A DNA stretch of 23,976 nucleotides from Amphiplicatus sp046296195 (GCA_046296195.1 JBKBLR010000040.1:1-23976), one strand, 5' to 3'. Positions 8,239 to 15,070 are shown, numbered from the stretch's first letter. Notes: generated from the letters alone by a model not told the origin. Numbers and translations are program-made.

Positions 8239-8425
8239 GGAGAACGCCTTGAAAACGCGGCGGACCCTTGCCCGAACGGCAGGGGATTTCAAGGCCCTCG
8301 GACAGAGGCCGAACGCCGCGAAAGCCTTAATCGTCGGCCTCGGCTGGAAATCAGGGCGCCCGATCAGGTTCTTGATCGTCGCGGCGTTCGCGCGCAAATC
8401 CGCGGATGATTTTGCGCGCGCTGCT
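8239..8425 (-). promoter_or_regulatory. Structured leader/intergenic region upstream of cobS
   Basis: The 187 bases between the J-domain stop and the cobS start hold several perfect or near-perfect complementary arms. These are: 8246-8254 with 8287-8295 (GCCTTGAAA/TTTCAAGGC, 9 bp); 8265-8272 with 8278-8285 (8 bp, one G-U, five-base loop) nested inside it; 8310-8321 with 8379-8390 (12 bp perfect); 8361-8366 with 8373-8378 (6 bp) directly adjacent to that stem; and 8390-8400 with 8408-8419. Together they could fold nearly the whole region into RNA on the cobS strand, with the last stem ending eight bases before the ATG. I see no cobalamin-riboswitch B12 box. A regulatory RNA is inferred, not shown. 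The alternative is an N-terminal extension of CobS. Confidence 0.4.
8390..8419 (-). repeat. Hairpin just downstream of the J-domain gene
   Basis: GCGCGCAAATC (8390-8400) and GATTTTGCGCGC (8408-8419) are complementary except for one bulged base. Between and overlapping them, ATCCGCGGAT (8398-8407) is itself a ten-base palindrome, allowing alternative foldings. It begins six bases after the J-domain stop. There is no T-run on the minus strand, so it is not a standard intrinsic terminator. It may protect or process the J-domain transcript. Confidence 0.5.
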
Positions 8426-9061
8426 TCAGCAGAACCCCGCCTTCTTCAGAATGTGATGGGCCCGGACGACTTCCTGAAGCTGGCCTTCCGCGCTCCGGTC
8501 GCCGCCATTGACGTCCGGATGGAAGCGTCGAAGCAGCTCGGCATAGCGTTTGCGGATTTCGGCGGGGGGCGCGGAAACCGGCAGGTCGAGAATCTGGAAC
8601 GCTTTGGATTGCAGTTTCGACACCGGCCGGCCGTCCCGCATTTCGGGCCGGGCGCGCTGCGAGGCTCGGACGGCTTCGGAAAAAATTCCGAACGCGTCAC
8701 GCAAATCTGCGGGCCCGCGGGCGCGCGCGGCCGCGCGGGCGCGTTCATTCTTGCCCATCGCCCAGGTGGGACGATCGCCGTAAAGCGCCCCCAGCCGAGC
8801 CGCCTCGGCCTCGGCCTCCGTCAACCCCTCGAAGAAATTCCATCTCGCGTTGTGGGCGCGCGCATGATCCTCGCATAGCCAGATCTTGGCGAGCGTTTCG
8901 CGCGGCGATTTCGACACCCTGACGATCGCGACCCTCTCGCAGCTCTCCGCGTCGCAGCGGCGCGCAGCTCCGCGCGCCCATAACGGCGGCTCGCCCGCGT
9001 CGTCCCGAGGGGGCCGAACCCGGATGTCGAAGCCATGGCGCGGGCGATAGGAATAGCGCAT
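8426..9061 (-). CDS. J-domain (DnaJ-like) protein
   Basis: A 211-residue protein with a C-terminal J domain (about 145-208) containing the essential HPD motif (RRFHPDVNGG). It is a likely co-chaperone that stimulates an Hsp70/DnaK. The N-terminal half has a possible zinc-binding group: C..ESC near 36-41 and CEDH near 63-66, two Cys pairs with a His. The glycine-rich and zinc-finger domains of true DnaJ are absent. Charged MGKNERARAAARARG precedes the J domain. ATG 9061 gives MRYSYRPRHGFDIRVRPP, as I recall for alphaproteobacterial relatives. It lies upstream of cobS and divergent from bolA, a conserved grouping in this class. A TTGTTT-N17-CATAAT promoter predicts transcription starting at or near the ATG itself. 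Confidence 0.88.
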   Translation of the reverse strand: MRYSYRPRHGFDIRVRPPRDDAGEPPLWARGAARRCDAESCERVAIVRVSKSPRETLAKIWLCEDHARAHNARWNFFEGLTEAEAEAARLGALYGDRPTWAMGKNERARAAARARGPADLRDAFGIFSEAVRASQRARPEMRDGRPVSKLQSKAFQILDLPVSAPPAEIRKRYAELLRRFHPDVNGGDRSAEGQLQEVVRAHHILKKAGFC

Positions 9062-9067
9062 TGCGAA

Positions 9068-9096
9068 ATTATGGTGCGCATGCCGGGTTGAAACAA
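9068..9096 (-). promoter_or_regulatory. Candidate promoter of the J-domain gene
   Basis: Read on the minus strand, TTGTTT (9096-9091) and CATAAT (9073-9068) are 17 bases apart, the ideal spacing. The predicted start, about seven bases after the -10 box, coincides with the A of the ATG at 9061, which suggests a leaderless transcript. Confidence 0.5.
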
Positions 9097-9098
9097 TC

Positions 9099-9127
9099 TT
9101 GACAGCGCCGCCGCCCGGCCGAATAGG
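9099..9127 (+). promoter_or_regulatory. Candidate promoter of bolA
   Basis: A perfect TTGACA (9099-9104) is followed after 17 bases by AATAGG (9122-9127), a weaker -10 box. The -35 box lies two bases from that of the divergent J-domain promoter. The leader to the bolA ATG would be about 54 bases. Confidence 0.45.
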
Positions 9128-9187
9128 GCGATATTTCCGGCACGGCGTGTTACTGCGCCGCAATTCCTCAAGAGGGCCATTCCGCAG

Positions 9188-9469
9188 ATGAGCCTCGCTG
9201 AAACCATCCGCGCCAAGCTGGTCGCCGCGCTCGACCCGGTCCGCCTCGTCATCAAGGACGAATCCCACCTTCATGCGGGCCACGCTGGCGCTCGCCAGGG
9301 CGGCGAGTCGCATTTTCGGGTGCTGGTCGTCTCGCGGGCGTTTGAAGGGCTGTCGCCCGTCATGCGCCAGCGCGCAGTCAACGCGGCGCTGAAGCAGGAA
9401 CTCGCCGGCCCCGTTCACGCCCTCGCGCTGAAGACTCTGACGCCTGCCGAATTCAGCGCCGCGCACTAG
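9188..9469 (+). CDS. bolA: BolA family protein
   Basis: A 93-residue BolA-type protein. BolA proteins usually partner monothiol glutaredoxins in iron-sulfur cluster trafficking, and some act as transcription regulators. The fold signature is visible: an N-terminal helix SLAETIRAKL, the strand VRLVIKDESHLHAGH with the His-rich loop, then GGESHFRVLVVS. The helical segment LSPVMRQRAVNAALKQEL and the end HALALKTLTPAEF follow. The conserved His of ESHF, a proposed cluster ligand, is present. ATG 9188 gives the standard length. Divergent transcription from a J-domain gene and cobS is a common alphaproteobacterial arrangement. A monothiol glutaredoxin gene, often the next gene, is not present here; the downstream neighbour is a rhomboid protease. 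Confidence 0.93.
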   Translation: MSLAETIRAKLVAALDPVRLVIKDESHLHAGHAGARQGGESHFRVLVVSRAFEGLSPVMRQRAVNAALKQELAGPVHALALKTLTPAEFSAAH

Positions 9470-9495
9470 CCGGTCCGCGAGGAGAAAGTCCGCTG

Positions 9496-10095
9496 ATGCC
9501 CGCTTTCTCCGACGCGCCGGCGACCTTCGCGCTTATCCTCGTTAACATCATCGTAAGCCTTTACGCTTTCTACGGCGACCGGACCTTCATCAACCAGTTC
9601 GCTTTTCAGGTGCGCGCAGTCAAAGAGATGCAGCAGCACTACCGGGTCGTCACGTCGAGCTTTCTCCACGCGAACATCCCGCATCTTCTGCTCAACATGG
9701 TGACGATTCTCTTTTTCGGGCCGCCGGTCGAGGCCGTACTTGGCGCTCTTGGATTCCTCGTCGTCTATTTCGGCGCGATCGTGACGAGCGGTATCGTTTC
9801 GCTCAGGGCCAACCGCAACAATCCTGACTACGCTTCCGTCGGCGCGTCCGACGCGGCGTCAGGCGTCGTTCTTTCTTTCTGCTGCTTCTATCCGTTCAAG
9901 CCCGTCTATATTCTTTTCCTCCCGTTCGGGATTCCCGCCCTCCTTTATGGAGCGCTCTTCATTTTAATTTCCGCCCGCCTGATGGGGCGGGCGGACCGAA
10001 TCATCGCCCATGAGGGGCATCTCGGTGGAGCGATCGCCGGCGCGTCGCTGACCGTGCTGATGCGGCCAGACGTCGTCACCCGGCTGTTCGGCTAG
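9496..10095 (+). CDS. Rhomboid-family intramembrane serine protease
   Basis: A 199-residue polytopic membrane protein in the compact six-helix rhomboid form. Motifs are HLLLNM after HANIP (63-68), the catalytic-serine motif GASD (116-119, Ser118), and the catalytic histidine in GHLGGAIAG (His175), within a helix that packs by small residues. Hydrophobic segments are seen at about 10-25, 62-78, 82-103, 114-132, 136-160 and 173-188. The usual motif is GASG; here Gly is replaced by Asp directly after the serine, while the downstream ASG fits a later glycine position. The catalytic dyad itself is intact, so activity is plausible. ATG 9496 has AGGAG upstream at a rather long spacing. Substrates are unknown. 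It follows bolA after 26 bases and may be cotranscribed. Confidence 0.87.
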   Translation: MPAFSDAPATFALILVNIIVSLYAFYGDRTFINQFAFQVRAVKEMQQHYRVVTSSFLHANIPHLLLNMVTILFFGPPVEAVLGALGFLVVYFGAIVTSGIVSLRANRNNPDYASVGASDAASGVVLSFCCFYPFKPVYILFLPFGIPALLYGALFILISARLMGRADRIIAHEGHLGGAIAGASLTVLMRPDVVTRLFG

Positions 10096-10109
10096 CGCTC
10101 CCGCCCCGT

Positions 10110-10137
10110 TTGCGGCCCTTGGCGCGGGTGCTATGCA
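10110..10137 (+). promoter_or_regulatory. Candidate promoter of the lipoprotein-cupin-thioesterase-ligase operon
   Basis: TTGCGGC (10110-10116) and GCTATGCA (10130-10137) are 13 bases apart, within the spacing of the alphaproteobacterial TTGACGS/GCTANAWC promoter. The predicted leader is about 20 bases and contains GGGAGG (10153-10158) before the ATG at 10165. Confidence 0.4.
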
Positions 10138-10164
10138 TCGACATCGGCATTTGGGAGGCCCGCC

Positions 10165-10653
10165 ATGAGAATGATGATCGCCGCCGCGCTCGCAATGGCG
10201 GGCGCCGCTTGCGCAACCGCGGTCGGCACGGCCTATGCGCCGGCGGGGAAAAACGGGTACGGCTATTCCGAGACCCGCATCGAGGAAGGCCGCTACCGCG
10301 TCACCTTCGCGGGCGACGGCGCGACGCCCGTCGGAACGGTCGAGGACTACGCCCTGCTGCGCGCCGCCGATCTTGCGATCGCGGGCGGCTATGACTGGTT
10401 TCGCGTCGTCGGCCGCTCGGTCGACGAGTCCGAAAAGGGCGGCGTCGGCATCGGCGCAGGGCTCGGCGGCGGCGGGCGCAATGTCGGCGTCGGCGTCGGC
10501 GGCAATCTCGGCACGGTCGGAGCGCGGAAGTTCTACACCGCGCGGCTCGAGGTGATCTTCGGCAGGGGCGATAAACCGGCTGACATGCCGAGCGTTTATG
10601 ATGCGCGCTCCCTCGCCGCGACGATTCGCGCCCGGACCGCCCCGTCGTCATGA
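10165..10653 (+). CDS. CC0125/CC1285-family putative lipoprotein
   Basis: A 162-residue exported protein. The N-terminal hydrophobic segment MMIAAALAMAGAAC leads to Cys16, a candidate lipidation site, though the lipobox lacks the usual Leu at -3, so cleavage by signal peptidase I is also possible. The family core is visible: YRVTFAGDG (about 47-55), then DYALLRAADLAIAGGYDWFRVV (about 64-85), a helix-strand pattern typical of these Caulobacter-type lipoproteins. A glycine-rich stretch (GVGIGAGLGGGGRNVGVG, about 94-111) follows, then a strand FYTARLEVIFGRG. The biochemical role is unknown. GGGAGG supports ATG 10165. It is first in a four-gene operon; its stop overlaps the start of the cupin gene (ATGA). 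Confidence 0.75.
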   Translation: MRMMIAAALAMAGAACATAVGTAYAPAGKNGYGYSETRIEEGRYRVTFAGDGATPVGTVEDYALLRAADLAIAGGYDWFRVVGRSVDESEKGGVGIGAGLGGGGRNVGVGVGGNLGTVGARKFYTARLEVIFGRGDKPADMPSVYDARSLAATIRARTAPSS

Positions 10654-11189
10654 TCTGGGAACAGCTGCGCCGCATCGTCACTGGAAACGACGCAAAGGGG
10701 CGCTCCTCGGCGGTGATCGACGGCGGCCCGGCGAAGGTGCTCGCCGTCGAGGAAGCGGGCCTTGCGGAGATCTGGACGGCCGCACTCGGCCCCGGGCTTC
10801 TTGACGGCCGCGACCGTCTCGCCGCCGAGGAGGTGCGACTTGAGCCGGCCCGACACGCCGTCAAAATCCGCTGGTTCACCGTGCCGCCCGAGGATCGGTC
10901 GAAAACGCCGGCCGAACGCGAGGCCGAAGCTGTGTTCGCCTTCGCCGCCTGCGGCGCCGGCGCGGCGCGCGTCGACACGACGCGGCATCCAATGATGCAC
11001 AAGACCGCGACGCTCGACGCGATCATCCTCGTCAAGGGCGAGGTCGATTTGATCCTCGACGACGGCGAGGCGAAGGCGCTGAAGCCCGGCGACGTCGTCA
11101 TCCAGCGCGCGACCAATCACGCCTGGGTGAACCGCGGCGGCGAGACGGCGCTTCTCGTCGCCATTCTCATCAACGCCGGAGACCATTGA
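10650..11189 (+). CDS. Cupin-domain protein
   Basis: A 179-residue single-cupin protein. The N-terminal segment LRRIVTGNDAKGRS (6-19) and a following substrate-like strand resemble a group of bacterial cupins of about 180 residues with unknown activity. The cupin core lies at about 105-175: MMHKTATLDAIILVKGEVDL is the first motif, with a His and the conserved G-E turn, and GDVVIQRATNHAW is the second, with a metal-ligand type His. Metal binding is likely, but a third histidine and the usual Glu ligand are not clear. A dioxygenase, isomerase or binding role cannot be decided. ATG 10650 overlaps the preceding stop; its own stop overlaps the next start (TGATG), implying coupled translation. Confidence 0.82.
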   Translation: MIWEQLRRIVTGNDAKGRSSAVIDGGPAKVLAVEEAGLAEIWTAALGPGLLDGRDRLAAEEVRLEPARHAVKIRWFTVPPEDRSKTPAEREAEAVFAFAACGAGAARVDTTRHPMMHKTATLDAIILVKGEVDLILDDGEAKALKPGDVVIQRATNHAWVNRGGETALLVAILINAGDH

Positions 11190-11605
11190 TGGCCGACGAG
11201 AACCTCGCCGACGCCTTCAATCAGTCGAACGCCCCTTTCGCACGCATGATCGGCGTGAAGATGACTTACGTCACGAAGGACCGCCTCGAGGCCGAAATGC
11301 TCGTGACGCCGGATCATTGCACCATTCCGGCGACGCTCCATGGCGGGGCGATGATGGCGTTCGCCGACAACATGGGCGGCTGCGGCGCTTTCCTCAACAT
11401 GCCTGAAGGCATGATGACCACGACGGTCGAGAGCAAGACGAATTTCCTCCGCCCGGCGCCGGTGGGGCAGAAGGTGTTCGCCGTCACCACGCCCGTTCAT
11501 ATCGGCAAGTCGCTGCAGGTCTGGAAGACCGAGATCAGCCGCGAGGACGGCAAGCTCGCCGCGATCGTGACGCAGACGCAGATGATCCTTCCGATGCGAG
11601 GATGA
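11189..11605 (+). CDS. PaaI-family hotdog thioesterase
   Basis: A 138-residue hotdog-fold protein that probably hydrolyses acyl- or aryl-CoA thioesters in the cytoplasm. The family signature HGGAMMAFAD (51-60) supplies the His-Gly-Gly turn and the acidic Asp60. It is followed by TTTVESKTNFLRPA (about 74-87) and a long strand GKSLQVWKTEI, the usual hotdog order. ATG 11189 is preferred over TTG 11186 because it directly overlaps the upstream stop, as in the other junctions of this operon. It is followed after three bases by an acyl-CoA synthetase, so one gene makes a CoA thioester and the other can break one. Chain-length or aryl specificity cannot be read. Confidence 0.9.
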   Translation: MADENLADAFNQSNAPFARMIGVKMTYVTKDRLEAEMLVTPDHCTIPATLHGGAMMAFADNMGGCGAFLNMPEGMMTTTVESKTNFLRPAPVGQKVFAVTTPVHIGKSLQVWKTEISREDGKLAAIVTQTQMILPMRG

Positions 11606-11608
11606 CGG

Positions 11609-13213
11609 ATGCTTGAAGAGAGCTATTGGCCGGCGCGCAAGGGCGCGTTCACGACGCCGATGACGATCGGCGCAATGCTGGGGCGGCAGGCCGGCGCGCG
11701 CGGCGACGCGCCGGCGCTCAAGGAGCTGACGCCCGGCGGCGACATCGCCCGCATCTGGACTTATTCCGAGCTTTACGCAGACGTTGAACGCCTCGCGCGC
11801 GCGCTCGCCAGCCGGCATGCGAAGGGCGCGCGCATCGCCGTCTGGGCGAACAACATTCCCGAATGGCTGCTGCTCGAATACGCCTCCGCGATGGCGGGGT
11901 TGACGCTCGTGACGGTCAATCCGGGGTTTCAGGCGCGCGAGCTGAAATATGTCCTCGAACAGTCGCGTTCCGAGGGGCTTTATCTCGTCGATGAATTCCG
12001 CGGCAATCCGATGGCGAAGATCGCGGACGAGGTTTGCGCCGCCGTTCCGGCGATCCGCTGGCGCATCAGGCTTACTGATCACGACACGCTTTATGACGGG
12101 GCGGAGCGCGGCCGCCTGCCTGACGTCGCGCCCTCCGACATCTGCCAGATTCAATACACCTCGGGCACGACCGGATTTCCGAAAGGCGCCCTCCTCCACC
12201 ATTGGGGGCTTTTGAAGAACGGCCATGATACGATGACCCGCGGCGGCGTTTCCGCTGCGGACAGCTTCGTCCACCACATGCCGCTCTTTCACACGACGGG
12301 CTGCGCGATTCTGGCGCTGGGCGGGCTCGCGCGCGGGGCGACGATGCTGCTTGCGCCGATTTTCGACGCCGACATGGTCGTCCGCGTCATCGAGCGGGAG
12401 CGGCCGAGTTTCATGCTTGGCGTGCCGACGATGATCGTCGCGCTGATCGAGGCGGTCGAGAAAAGCGACCGGGATGTATCGTCGATCCGGAACATCCTGT
12501 CCGGCGGGTCGATGGTGCCGCCGGAACTCGTGCGCAAGGCGCAGGCCGTGTTCGGCTGCGTCATCCAGATCATCTACGGCCAGACGGAAGCCTCGCCCGT
12601 CATCACGCAGACTCGTCAGGACGACGCCTTCAATGATCTTTGCGGCACGATCGGGACGCCGCTCGACGACGTCGAGGCGTCGATCAGGGACGTGGCGACG
12701 AACGCCGTCGTCCCGATTGGCGCGCAAGGCGAGATTTGCGCGCGCGGCTATCTCATCATGGACGGCTACAACGACAATCCTGAAGCCACCGCGAAGGCGA
12801 TCGACCGCGAAGGCTGGCTCCACACCGGCGATCTCGGCCGCATGGATGCGCGCGGATTTTTGAAAATCACCGGCCGCGTGAAGGAGATGATCATCCGTGG
12901 CGGGGAGAACCTCTTCCCGGCCGAGATCGAGAATGCGCTCCTTGAGCATGAGGCGATCCTCGAGATCGCCGTCGTCGGCGTGCCGGACGACAAATGGGGC
13001 GAGCAGGTCGCCTGTTTCATGCGCGCGAAGGGCGAGGCGCGCCCGTCGCCGGCCGAGCTCAAGACCTTCATCCGCGCCCGGCTCGCCGCCCAGAAAACGC
13101 CAGCCTACTGGATCTGGGTCGACGACTGGCCGCTGACCGGTTCCGGCAAGATCCAGAAATTCAAGCTCGCCGAAGCCTTCGTGCGCGGCGAATTCGACGT
13201 ACTGCAGGCCTGA
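11609..13213 (+). CDS. AMP-binding acyl-CoA synthetase
   Basis: A 534-residue class I adenylate-forming enzyme that activates a carboxylic acid to the acyl-adenylate and then the CoA thioester. Diagnostic motifs occur in order: TSGTTGFPKG (184-193), YGQTEASP near 324-331, GYNDNPEAT and GWLHTGDLG near 388-412, the hinge GRVKEMIIRGGENLFPAEIE near 425-444, and GSGKIQKF with the catalytic Lys near 514. This pattern is FadD-like (medium/long chain), but the substrate is not determined. It lacks the N-terminal extension of acetyl-CoA synthetases. ATG 11609 follows the thioesterase stop by three bases. It is the last gene of the operon; its stop is seven bases from that of convergent rsmA. Confidence 0.92.
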   Translation: MLEESYWPARKGAFTTPMTIGAMLGRQAGARGDAPALKELTPGGDIARIWTYSELYADVERLARALASRHAKGARIAVWANNIPEWLLLEYASAMAGLTLVTVNPGFQARELKYVLEQSRSEGLYLVDEFRGNPMAKIADEVCAAVPAIRWRIRLTDHDTLYDGAERGRLPDVAPSDICQIQYTSGTTGFPKGALLHHWGLLKNGHDTMTRGGVSAADSFVHHMPLFHTTGCAILALGGLARGATMLLAPIFDADMVVRVIERERPSFMLGVPTMIVALIEAVEKSDRDVSSIRNILSGGSMVPPELVRKAQAVFGCVIQIIYGQTEASPVITQTRQDDAFNDLCGTIGTPLDDVEASIRDVATNAVVPIGAQGEICARGYLIMDGYNDNPEATAKAIDREGWLHTGDLGRMDARGFLKITGRVKEMIIRGGENLFPAEIENALLEHEAILEIAVVGVPDDKWGEQVACFMRAKGEARPSPAELKTFIRARLAAQKTPAYWIWVDDWPLTGSGKIQKFKLAEAFVRGEFDVLQA

Positions 13214-13224
13214 GCCGCCCTCAG
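13210..13224. repeat. Small inverted repeat spanning two convergent stops
   Basis: CTGAG (13210-13214) and CTCAG (13220-13224) around CCGCC form a five-base-pair hairpin. It contains the stop codons of both the acyl-CoA synthetase and rsmA genes. There is no T-run, so a terminator role is only a possibility. Confidence 0.3.
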
Positions 13225-14051
13225 TCGCTCAAGCCGGCGAGCGTCAGGAAATCGGCGACGGCGATCTCTTCCGCGCGCCGCGTCGCCGCGACCCCGGCGG
13301 CGGCTAGCCGCGCCTCGACCTCCGCGCCGAAGACCGGCTTCAACGACGACCTCAGCATCTTGCGCCGCTGCGAAAAGGCGGCCTGGGTCACTTTCTCGAG
13401 ACGCGCAAGCGTCTCCACTCGCGCCGGCGCCGGGGCGAAGGCGACGACGCTCGATTGAACTTTCGGCGGCGGCGTGAAGGCCCGCGCCGGCAGATCGAAG
13501 GCGCGCGACGGCCGGCTCGCGGCCTGCGCGATGACGGAGAGGCGCCCATAGGTCTTCGATCCCGGCGCGGCGAGAATGCGGTCGGCGACTTCCTTCTGAA
13601 ACATCAGCGTCATTTGCGACCACAATGGCGCGGCCTCGTGATTGGCGGCGAGCCATTTGACAAGCAGCTCGGTCGAGATGTTGTAGGGAAGGTTCGCGAC
13701 GATCTTTGCTGTCGCGCCATTGAGGAGCGCACGCTCGTCGACTGCGAGCGCATCGGCCTCGACGATCGTCAGGGCGCCCGGGAAAGCGGCCTTGAGGTCG
13801 TCGAGCGCCGGGGTGAACCGGCGGTCACGTTCGATCGCGATGACGGCGGCGCCCGTCTCCAGCAACGCTCGCGTGAGGCCTCCGGGGCCCGGCCCGACTT
13901 CGATGACGACGTCGCCCGGCCCCGCCGCCGCCACGCGCGCGATCTTTCGAGTGATATTGAGGTCGAGAAGGAAATGCTGGCCGAACGCCTTGTCAGCGCC
14001 GAGGTCGTGACGCGCGATCACCTCGCGCAGGGGCGGCAAGCCGGCGGTCAT
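13221..14051 (-). CDS. rsmA: 16S rRNA (adenine1518-N6/adenine1519-N6)-dimethyltransferase
   Basis: RsmA (KsgA) adds two methyl groups to each of two adjacent adenines near the 3' end of 16S rRNA during late 30S assembly. Loss usually gives kasugamycin resistance. The 276-residue product has the N-terminal FGQHFLLD (23-30), SAM-binding EVGPGPGGLT (51-60), the acidic pair in AIERD (72-76), EADAL (98-102), and catalytic NLPYN (120-124). PPPKVQSSVV near 185-205 and the FSQRRKMLRSSL segment of the C-terminal helical domain also match. ATG 14051 overlaps the pdxA stop by four bases. It is the last gene of the surA-pdxA-rsmA run, an order conserved in many proteobacteria. Confidence 0.96.
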   Translation of the reverse strand: MTAGLPPLREVIARHDLGADKAFGQHFLLDLNITRKIARVAAAGPGDVVIEVGPGPGGLTRALLETGAAVIAIERDRRFTPALDDLKAAFPGALTIVEADALAVDERALLNGATAKIVANLPYNISTELLVKWLAANHEAAPLWSQMTLMFQKEVADRILAAPGSKTYGRLSVIAQAASRPSRAFDLPARAFTPPPKVQSSVVAFAPAPARVETLARLEKVTQAAFSQRRKMLRSSLKPVFGAEVEARLAAAGVAATRRAEEIAVADFLTLAGLSD

Positions 14052-15046
14052 GGCGAACCGCGCCGGCGCGCCATCGCGCTCGCGAGCCTGATCGCAGCGA
14101 TGAGACTGTCCGCGCGCGCCCTCCCCTTGCCGGCGATGTCGAGCGCCGTTCCGTGATCAGGCGAGGTGCGCACGATCGGCAGGCCGAGCGTCACATTGAC
14201 CGCCTCGTGAAAGTCGAGCGTCTTGGCCGGAATGAGCGCCTGGTCATGCAGCATGCACAGCGCGGCGTCGTAACGCGCGCGCGCCGCCTCGTGAAACAGC
14301 GTGTCCGCTGGATGCGGCCCGGTCACCCCCGCGCCGAAGCGCGCCTGCAAGGCGGCGACCGCAGGCGCGATGACGTCGCGGTCCTCAAGGCCGAAGGCGC
14401 CTTTCTCCCCGGCGTGCGGGTTGACGCCCGAAACGGCGAGGCGGGGCGCTGCGACGCCGAAATCCTCCCGCAGCGCCTCGATCGTAATAGTCCCCTTGCG
14501 GACGATCATCTCCGCCGTCAGGGAAGCGGCGGCCTCGCGCACTGATTGGTGGATGGTGACGGGCACGGTGCGCAAGGACGGCCCGGCGATCATCATCACC
14601 GCGCCGCGCGTGCGGCCCGCCGGCATCGGCGCCGCGCTCGTCAGGTGGTCGATGAACTCCGTATGGCCCGGAAAGGCGAAGCCGGCCGCAGCAAGGCTCG
14701 ATTTCTCGATCGGGTTGGTGACGACGCCCGCCGCCTCGTCGGAGAGGGCGAAAGCCACGGCGCGCTCGATCGCTTCGATCACCGCCGGGGCTGAACGAGG
14801 ATCGGCGAGGCCGGCGCGCGCGTGCGCCGGGACGCCGACGTCGAGCACGGGCAACGCCCGCGGGAAGACGGCGTCGGCGCCGGCCGGTGCGGCGATGATC
14901 CGTATGCGGTCCGCCGGAAACACGGCCGGGTCGCCGATGAGGAAAAAAGGGGGACCGGAGGCGGCGAGCGCATCATGCGCCTTGAGTGCGATTTCAGGCC
15001 CGACGCCGCCCGGTTCGCCCATTGTCAGCGCCAAAGGGCCCGCCAT
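14048..15046 (-). CDS. pdxA: 4-hydroxythreonine-4-phosphate dehydrogenase
   Basis: NAD-dependent enzyme of the DXP-dependent pyridoxal phosphate pathway. It oxidises 4-phosphohydroxy-L-threonine, after which PdxJ condenses the product. With ATG 15046 the 332-residue protein has the motif LTMGEPGGVGPEI (7-19), TNPIEK (110-115), GHTEFID (127-133), and metal ligands His166, His211 (SGVNPHAGE) and His267 (LHDQALIPAK). These match the Escherichia coli positions 166, 211 and 266 almost exactly, which favours this start over the GTG at 15055. SPDHGTALDIAGKG near the C-terminus is also typical. It lies 24 bases after surA and overlaps rsmA, so the three are very likely one transcript. Confidence 0.96.
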   Translation of the reverse strand: MAGPLALTMGEPGGVGPEIALKAHDALAASGPPFFLIGDPAVFPADRIRIIAAPAGADAVFPRALPVLDVGVPAHARAGLADPRSAPAVIEAIERAVAFALSDEAAGVVTNPIEKSSLAAAGFAFPGHTEFIDHLTSAAPMPAGRTRGAVMMIAGPSLRTVPVTIHQSVREAAASLTAEMIVRKGTITIEALREDFGVAAPRLAVSGVNPHAGEKGAFGLEDRDVIAPAVAALQARFGAGVTGPHPADTLFHEAARARYDAALCMLHDQALIPAKTLDFHEAVNVTLGLPIVRTSPDHGTALDIAGKGRARADSLIAAIRLASAMARRRGSP

Positions 15047-15070
15047 GGGCGTCACGCGTCCGCCATTCCG

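Noticed and set aside
8239..8397. N-terminal extension of CobS from the upstream in-frame start
   Set aside because: The extra 53 residues are basic and do not resemble CobS, while the family N-terminus fits ATG 8238. Not fully excluded.
8239..8425. Cobalamin riboswitch upstream of cobS
   Set aside because: I looked for the conserved B12 box on the cobS strand and did not find it. The region is structured but does not match what I know of that class.
11117..12949. A 610-codon open frame on the minus strand
   Set aside because: It lies antisense to the thioesterase and acyl-CoA synthetase genes, whose motifs are complete. Long antisense frames are expected at this GC content, and the translation shows no family features.
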